NCBI GenBank assembly: GCA_023423535.1
Contig: JAFAFL010000097.1
Coordinates: forward strand, 62,001 to 126,000
Direction: 5' to 3'
DNA: 64,000 nucleotides
From: Pseudomonadota bacterium
GTDB lineage: Bacteria > Myxococcota > Myxococcia > Myxococcales > Myxococcaceae
The notes beneath the pieces were generated by a model. The model was not told the DNA's origin and ran no database searches. It was given only the letters and a program-made list of their open reading frames with translations. Made by a program: the position numbers and the translations under genes. Position 1 is the stretch's first letter. Each line of letters opens with the position of its first letter. Below, piece after piece: positions 16,556 through 25,208 of the stretch.

Positions 16556-18493
16556 TCAGCTCTCCTTCGCCTTCGCCTTCGAGTTGGGATTCACGAGCAG
16601 ATCCGTCAGCCGGTGCGCGACGCCGAGATGGTGCGCCGCAGCCTCGAGCAACTGCCGCTCCTTCTTGTCCACGTAACGGTCCACCAGCGCCATGTCCACC
16701 AGCGCCTCGAGGAACGCCTCCGCCTCGGGAGTGCCCGGCTGCACGAGCTCTCCGAAGCCCGCCGCGCCGCGCCGCAGCCACTCCTCGACCTCCGCCCACG
16801 GCACGTTCCAGCGCTGCGCGCACATGCGCAGGAGCTTCCGTTCCCGCTCTTCGATGCGCCCGTCCGCCGACGCCATCGCCGCCATCATCGCGAGCAGCCG
16901 CTTGCGCTCCGCGAGATCGAGCAGCCGATCCGCGCGGACCTCTACCGTCGCTGCAGCTGCGGTTGCTCCGTGAGTGACGTTTTGCGCGCGGCGTGCCGAG
17001 GCGGCCCGCCAGCTCTCGAAGGTGCGCGCGTCCTCGAGCACCCAATCACCGCCGCCCTGCGAAAGATCCGCCGAGCAGTAGTCACAGGTGCTCGTCAGCG
17101 TGTCGGTGAGCGGCGCGTTGCAGTTGGGGCAGCGCGAGGTCGCCATGCCGTTCTTCGGGTTGGAGGTCGCGCCCGCGGCGCGCGAGAGGACGAACATCCA
17201 GCGCAGGTGCACCGGCGGCCTCTTCGGCGGCGCCTCGCCCTTGTTCACCGTCTCGACCTGGGCGCTCCAACGGAACTCCACGTGGGCTTCGTCGATGCCG
17301 TCCTCGCGCTCGCGCAGTTCCAGCACGCGCACGCCGCCGACGGCACAGCGCAGGTAGTGCTTCTCGCGATTCTGAGCCCGCAGCGCCTGCAGCTCCTGCC
17401 CAACGCGAGCGACGAACGCCGGCGAGGCCAGCTTCGCCAGCTCACGAGGCTCGGCGAGGCCGTGCGCGTTGATCCACTTCCAGAAGATGAGCGAGGCGCG
17501 GTCCTCGAGCACCTCCACCGAGAAGGCGGGATCCCGCTGCTGCAGCTGCGCCATCCCCGCCGGCCGGTGATGCGTGCCCACGTGCTCCACGCCCTGGGTG
17601 ATCTGCGAGAGCGTCCAGTCGTAGTTGCCGCTGTTGACGACCGCGCCGCAGAACTCGCAGTTGTTCGTGTGCCCGCCGTTGAAGGGCGCGCCGCAGTTGG
17701 GACACTTCCCCTGGAACACGTCCTGGCCGATCTTCGTCTTCGCGCCGATGCGTCGAACGAAGGACCAGACCTCGATGAACGGCTGCAGCGCCACGCCGCT
17801 GGCCTTCTGGCGCGCCGCCTCGTCGGAAGTGGTCGCCTCGACTTCGGTGTCCCTCGCCTGTGCGTGGAAGCGGAGGTGGACGGTGTCGAAGCCCTCGCTC
17901 TGCTCGAGGCCGATGAGCGAGACGTCGAGGATCTGCATGTCCGCGGACGCCGGCCGGACGCCCTGACGATTCATCAGCTCGAGCTGCGAGACGAGCCGCT
18001 GGAACGTCGCATCCGAGAGCAGCGGCCGGATGCCGGAGAGGTTCCGGTGCGCCCACGCCTCCTGCGCCTGGAGGAACGTCTTCGTCGCGTGCGCGTAGAG
18101 GTTGGGGAGCGAGAAGGAGGGATCCTGCGTCTGCAGCTGCGCGACCCACGCCTGCTGCTGCGAAGCGTTGACCTGCGTCTTGCGCTGGCCTTCCGCGAGC
18201 TGGAACGCCTGCTGTGTCTTCCTGCCCGGATCGCCGCGCACCTTGACGAAGTAGTACCAGGCGCCGCCGATCGTCAGCAGCGGGCACATGATGTGCGGGT
18301 ACTCGATGGTGAGCCGCACCACGAGCCAGATGAGCTCGATGGGGATCTCGCCGTCGCCGGAGCTCGAGCTGGATCTCGAAGAGCTGTCCGCGACGTAGTT
18401 GTCGCCGCCACCGATGCGGGCCAGCGCGACGAGCGGGAGGAGGAGAGCGGCGGGCGCGAGCCACGCCCAGCGGTGCCAACGCGGAGGCAACAT
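16556..18493 (-). CDS. Duplicated Tim44-like/zinc-ribbon protein with C-terminal TerB domain
   Basis: A 645-residue membrane-associated protein. It has an N-terminal signal/anchor (10-26), a Ser/Asp-rich linker, a second hydrophobic segment (about 52-83), a Tim44-like domain (about 105-255) and a zinc ribbon with C264/C267 and C279/C282. A second Tim44-like domain (about 310-440), a second zinc ribbon (C455/C458, C470/C473) and a TerB-type helical domain (about 525-625) follow, including LLAMMAAMASADGRIEERE. The repeat of the phrase GxxDWxL after each ribbon supports an internal duplication. Tim44-like domains bind membranes or client proteins; TerB domains often sense metal or stress. The function here is unknown. 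Divergent from the enoyl-CoA hydratase gene. Confidence 0.8.
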   Translation of the reverse strand: MLPPRWHRWAWLAPAALLLPLVALARIGGGDNYVADSSSRSSSSSGDGEIPIELIWLVVRLTIEYPHIMCPLLTIGGAWYYFVKVRGDPGRKTQQAFQLAEGQRKTQVNASQQQAWVAQLQTQDPSFSLPNLYAHATKTFLQAQEAWAHRNLSGIRPLLSDATFQRLVSQLELMNRQGVRPASADMQILDVSLIGLEQSEGFDTVHLRFHAQARDTEVEATTSDEAARQKASGVALQPFIEVWSFVRRIGAKTKIGQDVFQGKCPNCGAPFNGGHTNNCEFCGAVVNSGNYDWTLSQITQGVEHVGTHHRPAGMAQLQQRDPAFSVEVLEDRASLIFWKWINAHGLAEPRELAKLASPAFVARVGQELQALRAQNREKHYLRCAVGGVRVLELREREDGIDEAHVEFRWSAQVETVNKGEAPPKRPPVHLRWMFVLSRAAGATSNPKNGMATSRCPNCNAPLTDTLTSTCDYCSADLSQGGGDWVLEDARTFESWRAASARRAQNVTHGATAAAATVEVRADRLLDLAERKRLLAMMAAMASADGRIEERERKLLRMCAQRWNVPWAEVEEWLRRGAAGFGELVQPGTPEAEAFLEALVDMALVDRYVDKKERQLLEAAAHHLGVAHRLTDLLVNPNSKAKAKES

Positions 18494-18561
18494 GCGGCGC
18501 GGACTGTAGCAGAGCCCGGCTTCTTGCCTTCCCCTTCGTGCCCGCCTATCTGCTCGCGCGC

Positions 18562-19347
18562 ATGAGCACCGAGATCCTCGTCGAGCAGAGGGGCGCAGTC
18601 GAAGTCTGGACCATCAACGGCGAGGCGCGCCGCAACGCGATCAGCCGCGCCATGTTGAGCGAGCTGGCAGGCAACGTCCGCCGAGTGAGCGAAGGCGGGA
18701 CGACGCGGGTGGTCGTGCTGACCGGCGCGGGCGACAAGGCCTTCTGCGCGGGCGCGGATCTGAAGGAGCGCTCGGGCATGAGCGAGCCGGAAGTCCGGAC
18801 CTTCCTCACCACGCTGCGTCGGACGCTGCGGGCGCTGGAGCTGTCGGACTGCGTGTTCATCGCCGCGATCAACGGGAGCGCCTTTGGCGGCGGGACGGAG
18901 CTTTCGTTGGCCTGCGACCTGCGCGTCGCCGCCCCGCATGCGGAGCTGGGGCTCACGGAGGTCCGGATCGGGATCATCCCCGGCGGCGGCGGCACGCAGC
19001 GCCTGTCGCGTTTGATCGGCCCCGGGCGTGCGAAGGAGCTCATCCTCACCGGCCGCCGCATCGGCGCTGAGGAGGCTCTGCGCTTCGGGCTCGTGAACAA
19101 GGTCGCCGAGGCAGGGCCGGGCGCGCTGGTGCAGACCGCTCTCGCCCTCGCGCAGAGCATCGTGGAGGCCGCGCCGGTTGCCGTGGCCACGGCGAAGCAC
19201 GCGATCGACGAGGGCCATTCCCTCGAGCTCGACCGCGCGCTGGAGCTGGAGCTGCAGAAGTACGAGCGCGTCCTCGCCACCGAGGATCGCCTCGAGGGCC
19301 TGCGCGCCTTCGCCGAGAAGCGGCCGCCGAAGTTTCAGGGCCGGTAG
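18562..19347 (+). CDS. Enoyl-CoA hydratase/isomerase family protein (crotonase)
   Basis: A 261-residue crotonase-fold protein. It carries the CoA-binding, oxyanion-hole stretch CAGADLKERSGM and the second oxyanion region AINGSAFGGGTELSLACD. The catalytic region is LGLTEVRIGIIPGGGGTQRL, with E and the GGGGTQ turn typical of methylglutaconyl-CoA/enoyl-CoA hydratases. It hydrates a 2-enoyl-CoA; chain length or branched-acid specificity cannot be told, although the setting (carboxyltransferase, acyl-CoA dehydrogenase and MeaB downstream) suggests branched-chain amino acid or propionate routes. A GTG at 18538 is an alternative start; the ATG at 18562 fits the usual family N-terminus better. Confidence 0.92.
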   Translation: MSTEILVEQRGAVEVWTINGEARRNAISRAMLSELAGNVRRVSEGGTTRVVVLTGAGDKAFCAGADLKERSGMSEPEVRTFLTTLRRTLRALELSDCVFIAAINGSAFGGGTELSLACDLRVAAPHAELGLTEVRIGIIPGGGGTQRLSRLIGPGRAKELILTGRRIGAEEALRFGLVNKVAEAGPGALVQTALALAQSIVEAAPVAVATAKHAIDEGHSLELDRALELELQKYERVLATEDRLEGLRAFAEKRPPKFQGR

Positions 19348-19365
19348 CCGCCCCGCGGCAGACTG

Positions 19366-19734
19366 CTACGCCTCCGCCGCCGCCTGGGTCTGACCGAGGT
19401 CACCCTTGTGCATGAACTCGCCGGCCTTCGACTTGATGTTCCGGCGGAAGTCCTCGCCGCGCATGGGGGCGAGGGACATGGCGGCAAGCGCGCCGATGCC
19501 CGCGCCGGCGATGAGCAGCAGACTGGTCCCGAGCGTGGCGCGACCGGGCCGGTAGGTGGTGAGGCCGACCCGGTTGAGCATGCGCTTCTTGTCCCAGTCG
19601 ATGTTCTTCAACATCTTCCGGGCCCGCTTCGCCTGCTTGCCGTAGTCCACCTCGGCGAGCTTCTTCATCTCCTTCATCACCACGGTGAAGAGGTAGCTCT
19701 TGTAGAGCTTCGTCGCGGTCTTCATCAGCGTCAT
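19366..19734 (-). CDS. YtxH-like small membrane protein
   Basis: A 122-residue basic protein. The first 65 residues are Lys-rich and helical (KEMKKLAEVDYGKQAKRARK), followed by a single membrane helix (about 68-88, GTSLLLIAGAGIGALAAMSLAP) and a short amphipathic tail with RRNIKSKAGEF, as in YtxH/gas-vesicle GvpP-like stress proteins. The start at 19734 has a strong GGGGGA ribosome site 5 nt upstream, preferred over the frame start at 19767. Convergent with the crotonase gene (18-bp gap) and divergent from the carboxyltransferase gene. The role is unknown; general envelope stress is a guess from the YtxH resemblance. Confidence 0.75.
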   Translation of the reverse strand: MTLMKTATKLYKSYLFTVVMKEMKKLAEVDYGKQAKRARKMLKNIDWDKKRMLNRVGLTTYRPGRATLGTSLLLIAGAGIGALAAMSLAPMRGEDFRRNIKSKAGEFMHKGDLGQTQAAAEA

Positions 19735-19932
19735 GTCTGTCCCCCGGTCCCTCGGACCCTTCCCCAAGAAGTTCTCTGCACGGCCACGCGCGCGTGCGCG
19801 AACAAGTGACCAAGGTAGGGACGGTCAGCGGGAAGGGAAGCGGCGGGCTCGACGGTGAACAGCGTTGTGACGCAGTGCGAAGGGCGATCGCCGCTGGGCC
19901 GAGCGGGCGGGCATCTGCTAAGTGCGCGCCCC

Positions 19933-21468
19933 ATGTCCTTCGACGAAAAGCTCATCGGGAAGATCCGGCAGGTGGAGCAGGGCGGCGCGGCGCGTTACCA
20001 CGAGAAGAACAAGGAGCAGGGCAAGCTCTTCGCCCGCGAGCGCATCGCGATGCTGCTCGATGCGGACTCCTTCGTCGAAGACGGCAAGCTCGCGAACAAC
20101 GGCGCGGCGGACCTCCCTTCGGACGGCGTGGTGACGGGGCTCGGCCGGATCGACGGGCGGCCTGTGGCGGTGATGGCGAACGACTCGACGGTGAAGGCCG
20201 GGTCGTGGGGCGCGCGCACGGTGGAGAAGATCCTCCGCATCCAGGAGCACGCGAAGGCGCTGCAGGTCCCGCTCTTCTACCTGGTGGACTCGGCGGGCGC
20301 GCGGATCACGGACCAGGTGGACATGTTCCCCGGTCGCCGTCACGCGGGCCGCATCTTCTACAACGAGGTGGGGATGTCGGGAGAGATCCCGCAGATCTGC
20401 CTGCTCTTCGGACCTTCGGCGGCGGGCGGCGCGTACATCCCGGCCTTCTGCGACATCGTGGTGATGGTCGAGGGCAACGCGTCGATGTACCTCGGCTCGC
20501 CGCGCATGGCGGAGATGGTGATCGGCGAGAAGGTCACGCTCGAGGAGATGGGCGGAGCGCGCATGCACTGCAGCGTGTCCGGCGTAGGCGACGTGCTGGT
20601 GAAGACCGAGCCCGAGGCCATCGCCTTCGCCCGGAACTATATTTCCTATTTCCCCTCCAACTACCGCCAGCTCCCGCCGCGCTCGGAGCCGAAGGCGCCG
20701 AAGAAGAGCGGGAAGCGGATCGAGGAGATCATCCCGCCGGATCAGAACAAGCCCTTCGACATGTACGCGCTGATCAACGAGCTCGTGGACGAGGGCTCGT
20801 GGATCGACATCAAGAAGCTCTTCGCGCAGGAGCTGATCACCGGCTTCGGCCGGATCGACGGGCACCCGGTGGGCATCGTGGCGAACCAGCCCAAGTACAA
20901 GGGCGGGGTGCTCTTCGTGGACAGCGCGGACAAGGCGGCGCGCTTCATCTGGCTGTGCGATGCCTTCAACATCCCGCTGCTCTACCTGGCGGACGTGCCG
21001 GGCTTCATGATCGGCACCAAGGTCGAGCGCGCGGGCATCATCCGGGCCGGCGCGAAGATGATCAGCGCGGTGTCCGAGGCCACGGTCCCGAAGATCAGCG
21101 TGGTCGTCCGCAAGGCCTACGGCGCCGGCCTCTACGCAATGAGCGGCCCGGGCTTCAATCCGGACTGCACGCTCGCGCTGCCGCAGGCGATGATCGCGGT
21201 GATGGGCCCCGAGGCGGCGGTCAACGCGGTGTACGCGAACAAGATCGCCGAGAAGCCGGAAGGGGAGCGCAACGAGTACGTCCAGAAGCTCCGCGACGAC
21301 TACCGGGCGGACGTGGACATCTACAAGCTCGCCGCCGAGCTGGTGGTGGACGAGATCGTCCCCGGCGAGTCCCTCCGCGACGAGCTGCGGAAGCGGTTCG
21401 CAATGTACGTGAACCGGATCAATCCGGCGGCCGCGACGCGCAAGAAGCACTGCGTGTATCCGGTCTAG
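19933..21468 (+). CDS. Biotin-dependent acyl-CoA carboxylase, carboxyltransferase subunit
   Basis: A 511-residue carboxyltransferase of the propionyl-CoA/acyl-CoA carboxylase beta class, with two crotonase-like halves. The N-terminal half has the acyl-CoA-binding GPSAAGGAYIPAFCD, and the C-terminal half the carboxybiotin-binding VVRKAYGAGLYAMSG. It moves CO2 from biotinyl carrier to an acyl-CoA, most often propionyl-CoA giving methylmalonyl-CoA. The meaB gene 2 kb downstream, a chaperone of methylmalonyl-CoA mutase, supports the propionyl-CoA reading, but methylcrotonyl- or acetyl-CoA use is not excluded. The start at 19933 matches the family (MSFDEKLIGKI); the frame upstream to 19855 is probably untranslated. 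Confidence 0.9.
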   Translation: MSFDEKLIGKIRQVEQGGAARYHEKNKEQGKLFARERIAMLLDADSFVEDGKLANNGAADLPSDGVVTGLGRIDGRPVAVMANDSTVKAGSWGARTVEKILRIQEHAKALQVPLFYLVDSAGARITDQVDMFPGRRHAGRIFYNEVGMSGEIPQICLLFGPSAAGGAYIPAFCDIVVMVEGNASMYLGSPRMAEMVIGEKVTLEEMGGARMHCSVSGVGDVLVKTEPEAIAFARNYISYFPSNYRQLPPRSEPKAPKKSGKRIEEIIPPDQNKPFDMYALINELVDEGSWIDIKKLFAQELITGFGRIDGHPVGIVANQPKYKGGVLFVDSADKAARFIWLCDAFNIPLLYLADVPGFMIGTKVERAGIIRAGAKMISAVSEATVPKISVVVRKAYGAGLYAMSGPGFNPDCTLALPQAMIAVMGPEAAVNAVYANKIAEKPEGERNEYVQKLRDDYRADVDIYKLAAELVVDEIVPGESLRDELRKRFAMYVNRINPAAATRKKHCVYPV

Positions 21469-21527
21469 CGGGAGGAGCGGCCGTTCGCGGCGATGTCGCG
21501 ACCCGGGCCGGTTGCTATTCTTCCCTC

Positions 21528-21755
21528 ATGGCGGATGACCCATTCATCGCGCGCGTCGTCGGAAAGCGCAGACAGGCGCCTCCTGGACAGCCGCCCTCGG
21601 CAAGCAGCCGGGCAGCGTTGACGAAGATGGCGGCGTACCGGACGCGCGCTCCCAAGGGCGTGTTCCGGTACGACAGCCATGAGGCCGCCAACCGGGATCG
21701 GGAAAAGTGGACCGTCGCCGCGATGCTCGACGTCGCGCGCGGCGGCACCGAATGA
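21528..21755 (+). CDS. Small basic protein, partner of a decayed nucleotidyltransferase gene
   Basis: A 75-residue protein (MADDPFIARVVGKRRQAPPG at the start, then MAAYRTRAPKGVFRY and ANRDREKWTVAAML). It resembles the short conserved proteins that precede nucleotidyltransferase-like genes in bacterial two-gene, toxin-antitoxin-like modules, from family knowledge only. Its stop overlaps an ATG (gaATGA at 21751-21755) that opens the decayed partner, supporting an original two-gene unit. Base use is slightly less G/C-biased than its neighbours. Confidence 0.55.
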   Translation: MADDPFIARVVGKRRQAPPGQPPSASSRAALTKMAAYRTRAPKGVFRYDSHEAANRDREKWTVAAMLDVARGGTE

Positions 21756-22060
21756 CCGAGTACCCGCGACCTGACAGGACGTGAAGCTGCTCGCGCGTCT
21801 ACTTGGGAGCGCAGGCTTCCGGTAAGCAGGGGCCGTACGCGGTCCGGATCAACGACGAGTTCACCGTCGATCTGCTCCCCGCAGCCTGCGGCCGCGGGTG
21901 GGACCAGCTGTCTCAGTTCGTGGTGGAGCGCGTTGTGGATGATGTCCCCATCAAGGTGCTGAGCCTGGAGGGCCTCCTGCTGACGAAGGAGGGGATGCGC
22001 CCGCAGGACCAGGCGGACGCACAGCTCATCGCGCGAGCGATCCGTGAGCGCGGCCGGTAG
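21752..22060 (+). pseudogene. Remnant of a nucleotidyltransferase-like gene
   Basis: Downstream of the 75-residue gene an ATG at 21752 overlaps its stop, but the frame hits TGA after 10 codons. A second frame from 21781 gives KLLARLLGSAGFR then TAA, and the original frame then continues with an intact C-terminal part: GPYAVRINDEFTVDLLP, ERVVDDVPIKVLSLEGLLLT, KEGMRPQDQADAQLI. This tail is typical of AbiEii/DUF6036-type nucleotidyltransferases (about 180-250 residues). The N-terminal G-S-x-D-x-D catalytic half is missing and the frames disagree, so I read it as an internally deleted, frameshifted remnant. A TTG at 21803 could still make an 85-residue fragment. Confidence 0.55.
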
Positions 22061-22162
22061 TCCGAAGGAACACGCCCGGTCGCCAGCTTGCGTGGAGCGC
22101 CGCGTCATCCGCCTGTAACGCTGCTGCGCAGGCAGAAGGCCTGTGTTAATGCCCGCCCCTGC

Positions 22163-23305
22163 ATGCAGATCGAGCTCCCCGAAAGCCACCGCGCCCTTCA
22201 GTCCGCCATCCACGACTTCTGCGAGAAGCGGGTCAAGCCGTTCGCCCGTGAGTGGGATGCCCACGAGAAGTTCCCCATGGAGGTCGTCAAAGAGCTCGGC
22301 CAGATGGGGGTGATGGGGATCCTCGTCAGCGAGGAGTACGGCGGCGCCGGGATGGACGCGCTCGCGGTGGCGGTGGCGGTGGAGGAGATCGCCCGCTACG
22401 ACGGCTCGCTGGCCCTGACGGTCGCCTCGCACAATGGCCTCGGCACCAGCCACATCCGCGTGTTCGGCAACGAGGCGCAGAAGCAGAAGTACCTGCCGAA
22501 GCTCGCCACCGGCGAGTACCTCGGCGCGTGGGGCCTGACCGAGCCGGGAAGCGGCTCCGACGCTGCGGGCATGAAGACCACGGCGGTCCGCAAGGGCGAC
22601 AACTGGGTCCTCAACGGCGCGAAGATGTTCATCACCCAGGGCACGGTCGGTGACGTGTTCGTGGTGCTCGCGGTGACGGACGCGGCGAAGAAGCAGCGCG
22701 GGATCACCGCGTTCATCCTCGAGAAGGGGATGCCGGGATTCTCGCAGCGCGCGATCCACGGGAAGCTCGGCATGCGATCCTCCGACACGGCGGAGCTGAT
22801 CATGGAGAACGTCGAGGTCCCGGACGCCAACCGCGTGGGCGAAATCGGCCAGGGCTTCATCGACACGCTGAAGGTGCTCGATCGCGGCCGGATCACCATC
22901 GGCGCGCTCTCCGTCGGCCTGCTGCGCGGCGCGCTGGAGGAGTCGATCCAGTACTCGAAGGACCGCACCGCATTCGGCCAGCCCATCGGCGAGTTCCAGG
23001 CGCTGCGCTTCATGATGGCGAACATGAAGACGGAGCTCGAGGCGGCGCGGCTGCTCGTGCACCGCGCGGCGTGGCTCGCGGACAACGGCAAGCCCTACAC
23101 GACCGAGGCCTCCGTCGCGAAGCTCTTCGCCTCCGAGGCGGCCACCCGCGGCTGCGCCAACGCGGTGCAGATCCACGGCGGCTACGGCTACACCCGCGAG
23201 TTCCCGGTCGAGCGGTATCTGCGCGACGCGAAGCTCTGCGAGATCGGCGAGGGCACCAGCGAGATCCAGCGGAACATCATCGCCCGCGAGCTCTTCAAGA
23301 GCTGA
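22163..23305 (+). CDS. Acyl-CoA dehydrogenase (FAD-dependent)
   Basis: A 380-residue acyl-CoA dehydrogenase, the standard length for soluble short/branched-chain members. It oxidises an acyl-CoA to the trans-2-enoyl-CoA and passes electrons to ETF. Seen are the flavin/substrate signatures WGLTEPGSGSDAAGMKT, GITAFILEKGMPGFS and the C-terminal QIHGGYGYTREFPVERYLRD. The final LCEIGEGTSEIQRNIIARE contains the glutamate that acts as base in short- and medium-chain enzymes. The exact substrate is not readable; next to meaB and the carboxyltransferase, a branched-chain acyl-CoA is plausible. The ATG at 22163 matches the family start (MQIELPESHRALQ); 28 bp separate it from meaB. Confidence 0.92.
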   Translation: MQIELPESHRALQSAIHDFCEKRVKPFAREWDAHEKFPMEVVKELGQMGVMGILVSEEYGGAGMDALAVAVAVEEIARYDGSLALTVASHNGLGTSHIRVFGNEAQKQKYLPKLATGEYLGAWGLTEPGSGSDAAGMKTTAVRKGDNWVLNGAKMFITQGTVGDVFVVLAVTDAAKKQRGITAFILEKGMPGFSQRAIHGKLGMRSSDTAELIMENVEVPDANRVGEIGQGFIDTLKVLDRGRITIGALSVGLLRGALEESIQYSKDRTAFGQPIGEFQALRFMMANMKTELEAARLLVHRAAWLADNGKPYTTEASVAKLFASEAATRGCANAVQIHGGYGYTREFPVERYLRDAKLCEIGEGTSEIQRNIIARELFKS

Positions 23306-23333
23306 CCCGAGCGGACTGGAAGAACCCACCGAG

Positions 23334-24380
23334 ATGACGAACACCGGATTGGCCAAGCGGGTCCTCGCCGGGGACATCCGCGCCGCGTCGCGACTGATGC
23401 GGCTCATCGACGACGGAGATCCCTCCGCCACGGCAGAGCTGCAGGCGCTCTTCCCGAAGACGGGGAGGGCCTGGGTGATCGGCCTCACCGGCTCGCCGGG
23501 CGCGGGCAAGTCCACGCTGACGGACAAGCTCATCGGGCACTACCGGAAGAGGGGCAAGACGGTGGGCGTGCTCGCGGTGGATCCCACCAGCCCCTTCACC
23601 GGCGGCGCGATCCTCGGCGACCGGATCCGGATGCAGGAGCACGCCACCGACACGGGCGTGTTCATCCGCTCGCTCGCCACGCGCGGGAACCTCGGCGGGC
23701 TCTCGCGCGCGACCGGCGACTGCATCCGGGTGATGGATGCGATGGGGCTCGACGTCATCCTCGTGGAGACGGTGGGCGTGGGGCAGGACGAGATCGACAT
23801 CGCGCAGATGGCGCACACCACGATCGTCGTCGTCGTCCCCGGGATGGGCGACGACATCCAGGCGATCAAGGCCGGCATCCTCGAGGTCGCGGACATCTTC
23901 GCGGTGAACAAGTCGGACCTCGACGGCGCGGACCGCACGGTGCGCGAGCTGCGCTCCATGCTCGAGCTGCGTCACGCGGTGCGCGCGCATCCGGGCGATC
24001 ACGACCGGGCGCACCGAATGCTGCCGGCTCACGGCGGACACGGCACAACACAGAAGCCGGCCTCCAAGCCCGAGCCGACGGAGTGGGAGCCCCTCATCCA
24101 GAAGGTCATCGCCGCGCGCGACACGGGGATCACCGAGCTGGCGGAGGCGATCGACAAGCACCACGCGCACCTCGAGCGCACCGGTCAGAAGGGGGAGAAG
24201 GAGCGGGCTCGCGCGCAGATGCAGTTCGTGGCGCTCCTGCGCGAGCGGCTCCTGCGCAACGCGCTCGATCGGCTGGCGAAGGCGGAGGGCGGGCTCGACG
24301 ACGTCTCCGCGCGCATCGCGGGGCGGCAGGCGGATCCCTACGCGCTGGCAGCGGAGCTGGCGAAGCAGCTCGAGGCGTAG
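23334..24380 (+). CDS. meaB: Methylmalonyl-CoA mutase-associated GTPase MeaB
   Basis: A 348-residue G3E-family GTPase that protects and gates cobalamin loading of methylmalonyl-CoA mutase. It has the Walker A GSPGAGKST (53-61), VDPTSPFTGGAILGDRIRM, IRSLATRGNLGGLSRAT and the magnesium/switch region VETVGVGQDEIDIAQMAHT. NKSDLDGA is the base-recognition motif. After ELRSMLELRHAVRAHP comes a His-rich, low-complexity insertion to about residue 250 (GDHDRAHR, AHGGHGTTQ) before the conserved WEPLIQKVIAARDTGITEL. The mutase subunits are not in this window. The downstream rnc start is 3 bp away, so they may share a transcript. Confidence 0.94.
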   Translation: MTNTGLAKRVLAGDIRAASRLMRLIDDGDPSATAELQALFPKTGRAWVIGLTGSPGAGKSTLTDKLIGHYRKRGKTVGVLAVDPTSPFTGGAILGDRIRMQEHATDTGVFIRSLATRGNLGGLSRATGDCIRVMDAMGLDVILVETVGVGQDEIDIAQMAHTTIVVVVPGMGDDIQAIKAGILEVADIFAVNKSDLDGADRTVRELRSMLELRHAVRAHPGDHDRAHRMLPAHGGHGTTQKPASKPEPTEWEPLIQKVIAARDTGITELAEAIDKHHAHLERTGQKGEKERARAQMQFVALLRERLLRNALDRLAKAEGGLDDVSARIAGRQADPYALAAELAKQLEA

Positions 24381-24383
24381 GCT

Positions 24384-25208
24384 GTGCCGGGGAAGCTCTC
24401 GTCCGAAGAACGCGTGCAGCGGCTCGAGGAGCGGCTCGGGCTGAAGTTCCCCGATCCCGCGCTGGCGATCACCGCGCTGACCCACAAGACGTGGGCGCAC
24501 GAGAACCCGGGCACGCAGGACAACGAGCGGCTGGAGCTGCTCGGCGACGCGGTGGTGGATCTGGCGATCTGCCACCGGCTGATGCAGCGCTTTCCGCAGG
24601 CGCACGAGGGCGAGCTGACGAAGCTGCGCTCCTTGCTCGTCAACGAGGACGCGCTCGCGCGGGTGGCGAGGTTCCTCAAGCTCGGCGAGCTGCTGATGCT
24701 CGGGCGCGGCGAGGAACTGACCGGCGGGCGCGACAAGAGCTCGGTGCTCGCGGACGCGCTGGAGGCGCTGCTCGGCGTCATCTATCTGGGCCTGGGGATG
24801 GAGCGGGTGCTGCAGGTGGTGGACGCGGTGTTCGACGACGCGTTCGCCGGCCTCATCGACGGGCGCAGCGGACAGGACTGGAAGTCGCACCTGCAGGAGC
24901 GCGCGCAGGTGAAGCTGAAGCAGCCGCCGCGGTACCGACTGGTGGGCGAGCGCGGCCCGGACCACGAGAAGGTCTTCGAGGTCGAGGTCCATGTCGGCGA
25001 GCACATCCGCTCGCGCGCGTCCGGCCGGAACAAGAAGGAGGCCGAGCAGGCCGCCGCGAGGCTCGCCGCGGAACTGCTGGAGAGATTCGAACCGAAACCG
25101 CCGGATGAGGGTAAGGTGCCCGGCCCTGCGGAGGCCCCCGAGGCCCCCGCGCCCACGCAGCCCCCCGCGGCGACCCAGGAAGAGAAAGCAGAGGAGGAGC
25201 CCCGATGA
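24384..25208 (+). CDS. rnc: Ribonuclease III
   Basis: A 274-residue dsRNA endonuclease acting on rRNA precursors and structured mRNAs. The catalytic signature NERLELLGDAVVDL is at 47-60 and the second acidic cluster in KSSVLADALEALLGVIYL. A double-strand RNA-binding domain (about 163-233) ends SGRNKKEAEQAAARLAAELL. It begins with GTG 3 bp after meaB. The C-terminal 35 residues are an unusual Pro/Glu/Ala tail beyond the normal family end (about 225-240 residues), overlapping the start of the next gene by 4 bp. The rnc-(cyclophilins)-era order keeps the common rnc-era association of bacteria. Confidence 0.95.
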   Translation: MPGKLSSEERVQRLEERLGLKFPDPALAITALTHKTWAHENPGTQDNERLELLGDAVVDLAICHRLMQRFPQAHEGELTKLRSLLVNEDALARVARFLKLGELLMLGRGEELTGGRDKSSVLADALEALLGVIYLGLGMERVLQVVDAVFDDAFAGLIDGRSGQDWKSHLQERAQVKLKQPPRYRLVGERGPDHEKVFEVEVHVGEHIRSRASGRNKKEAEQAAARLAAELLERFEPKPPDEGKVPGPAEAPEAPAPTQPPAATQEEKAEEEPR

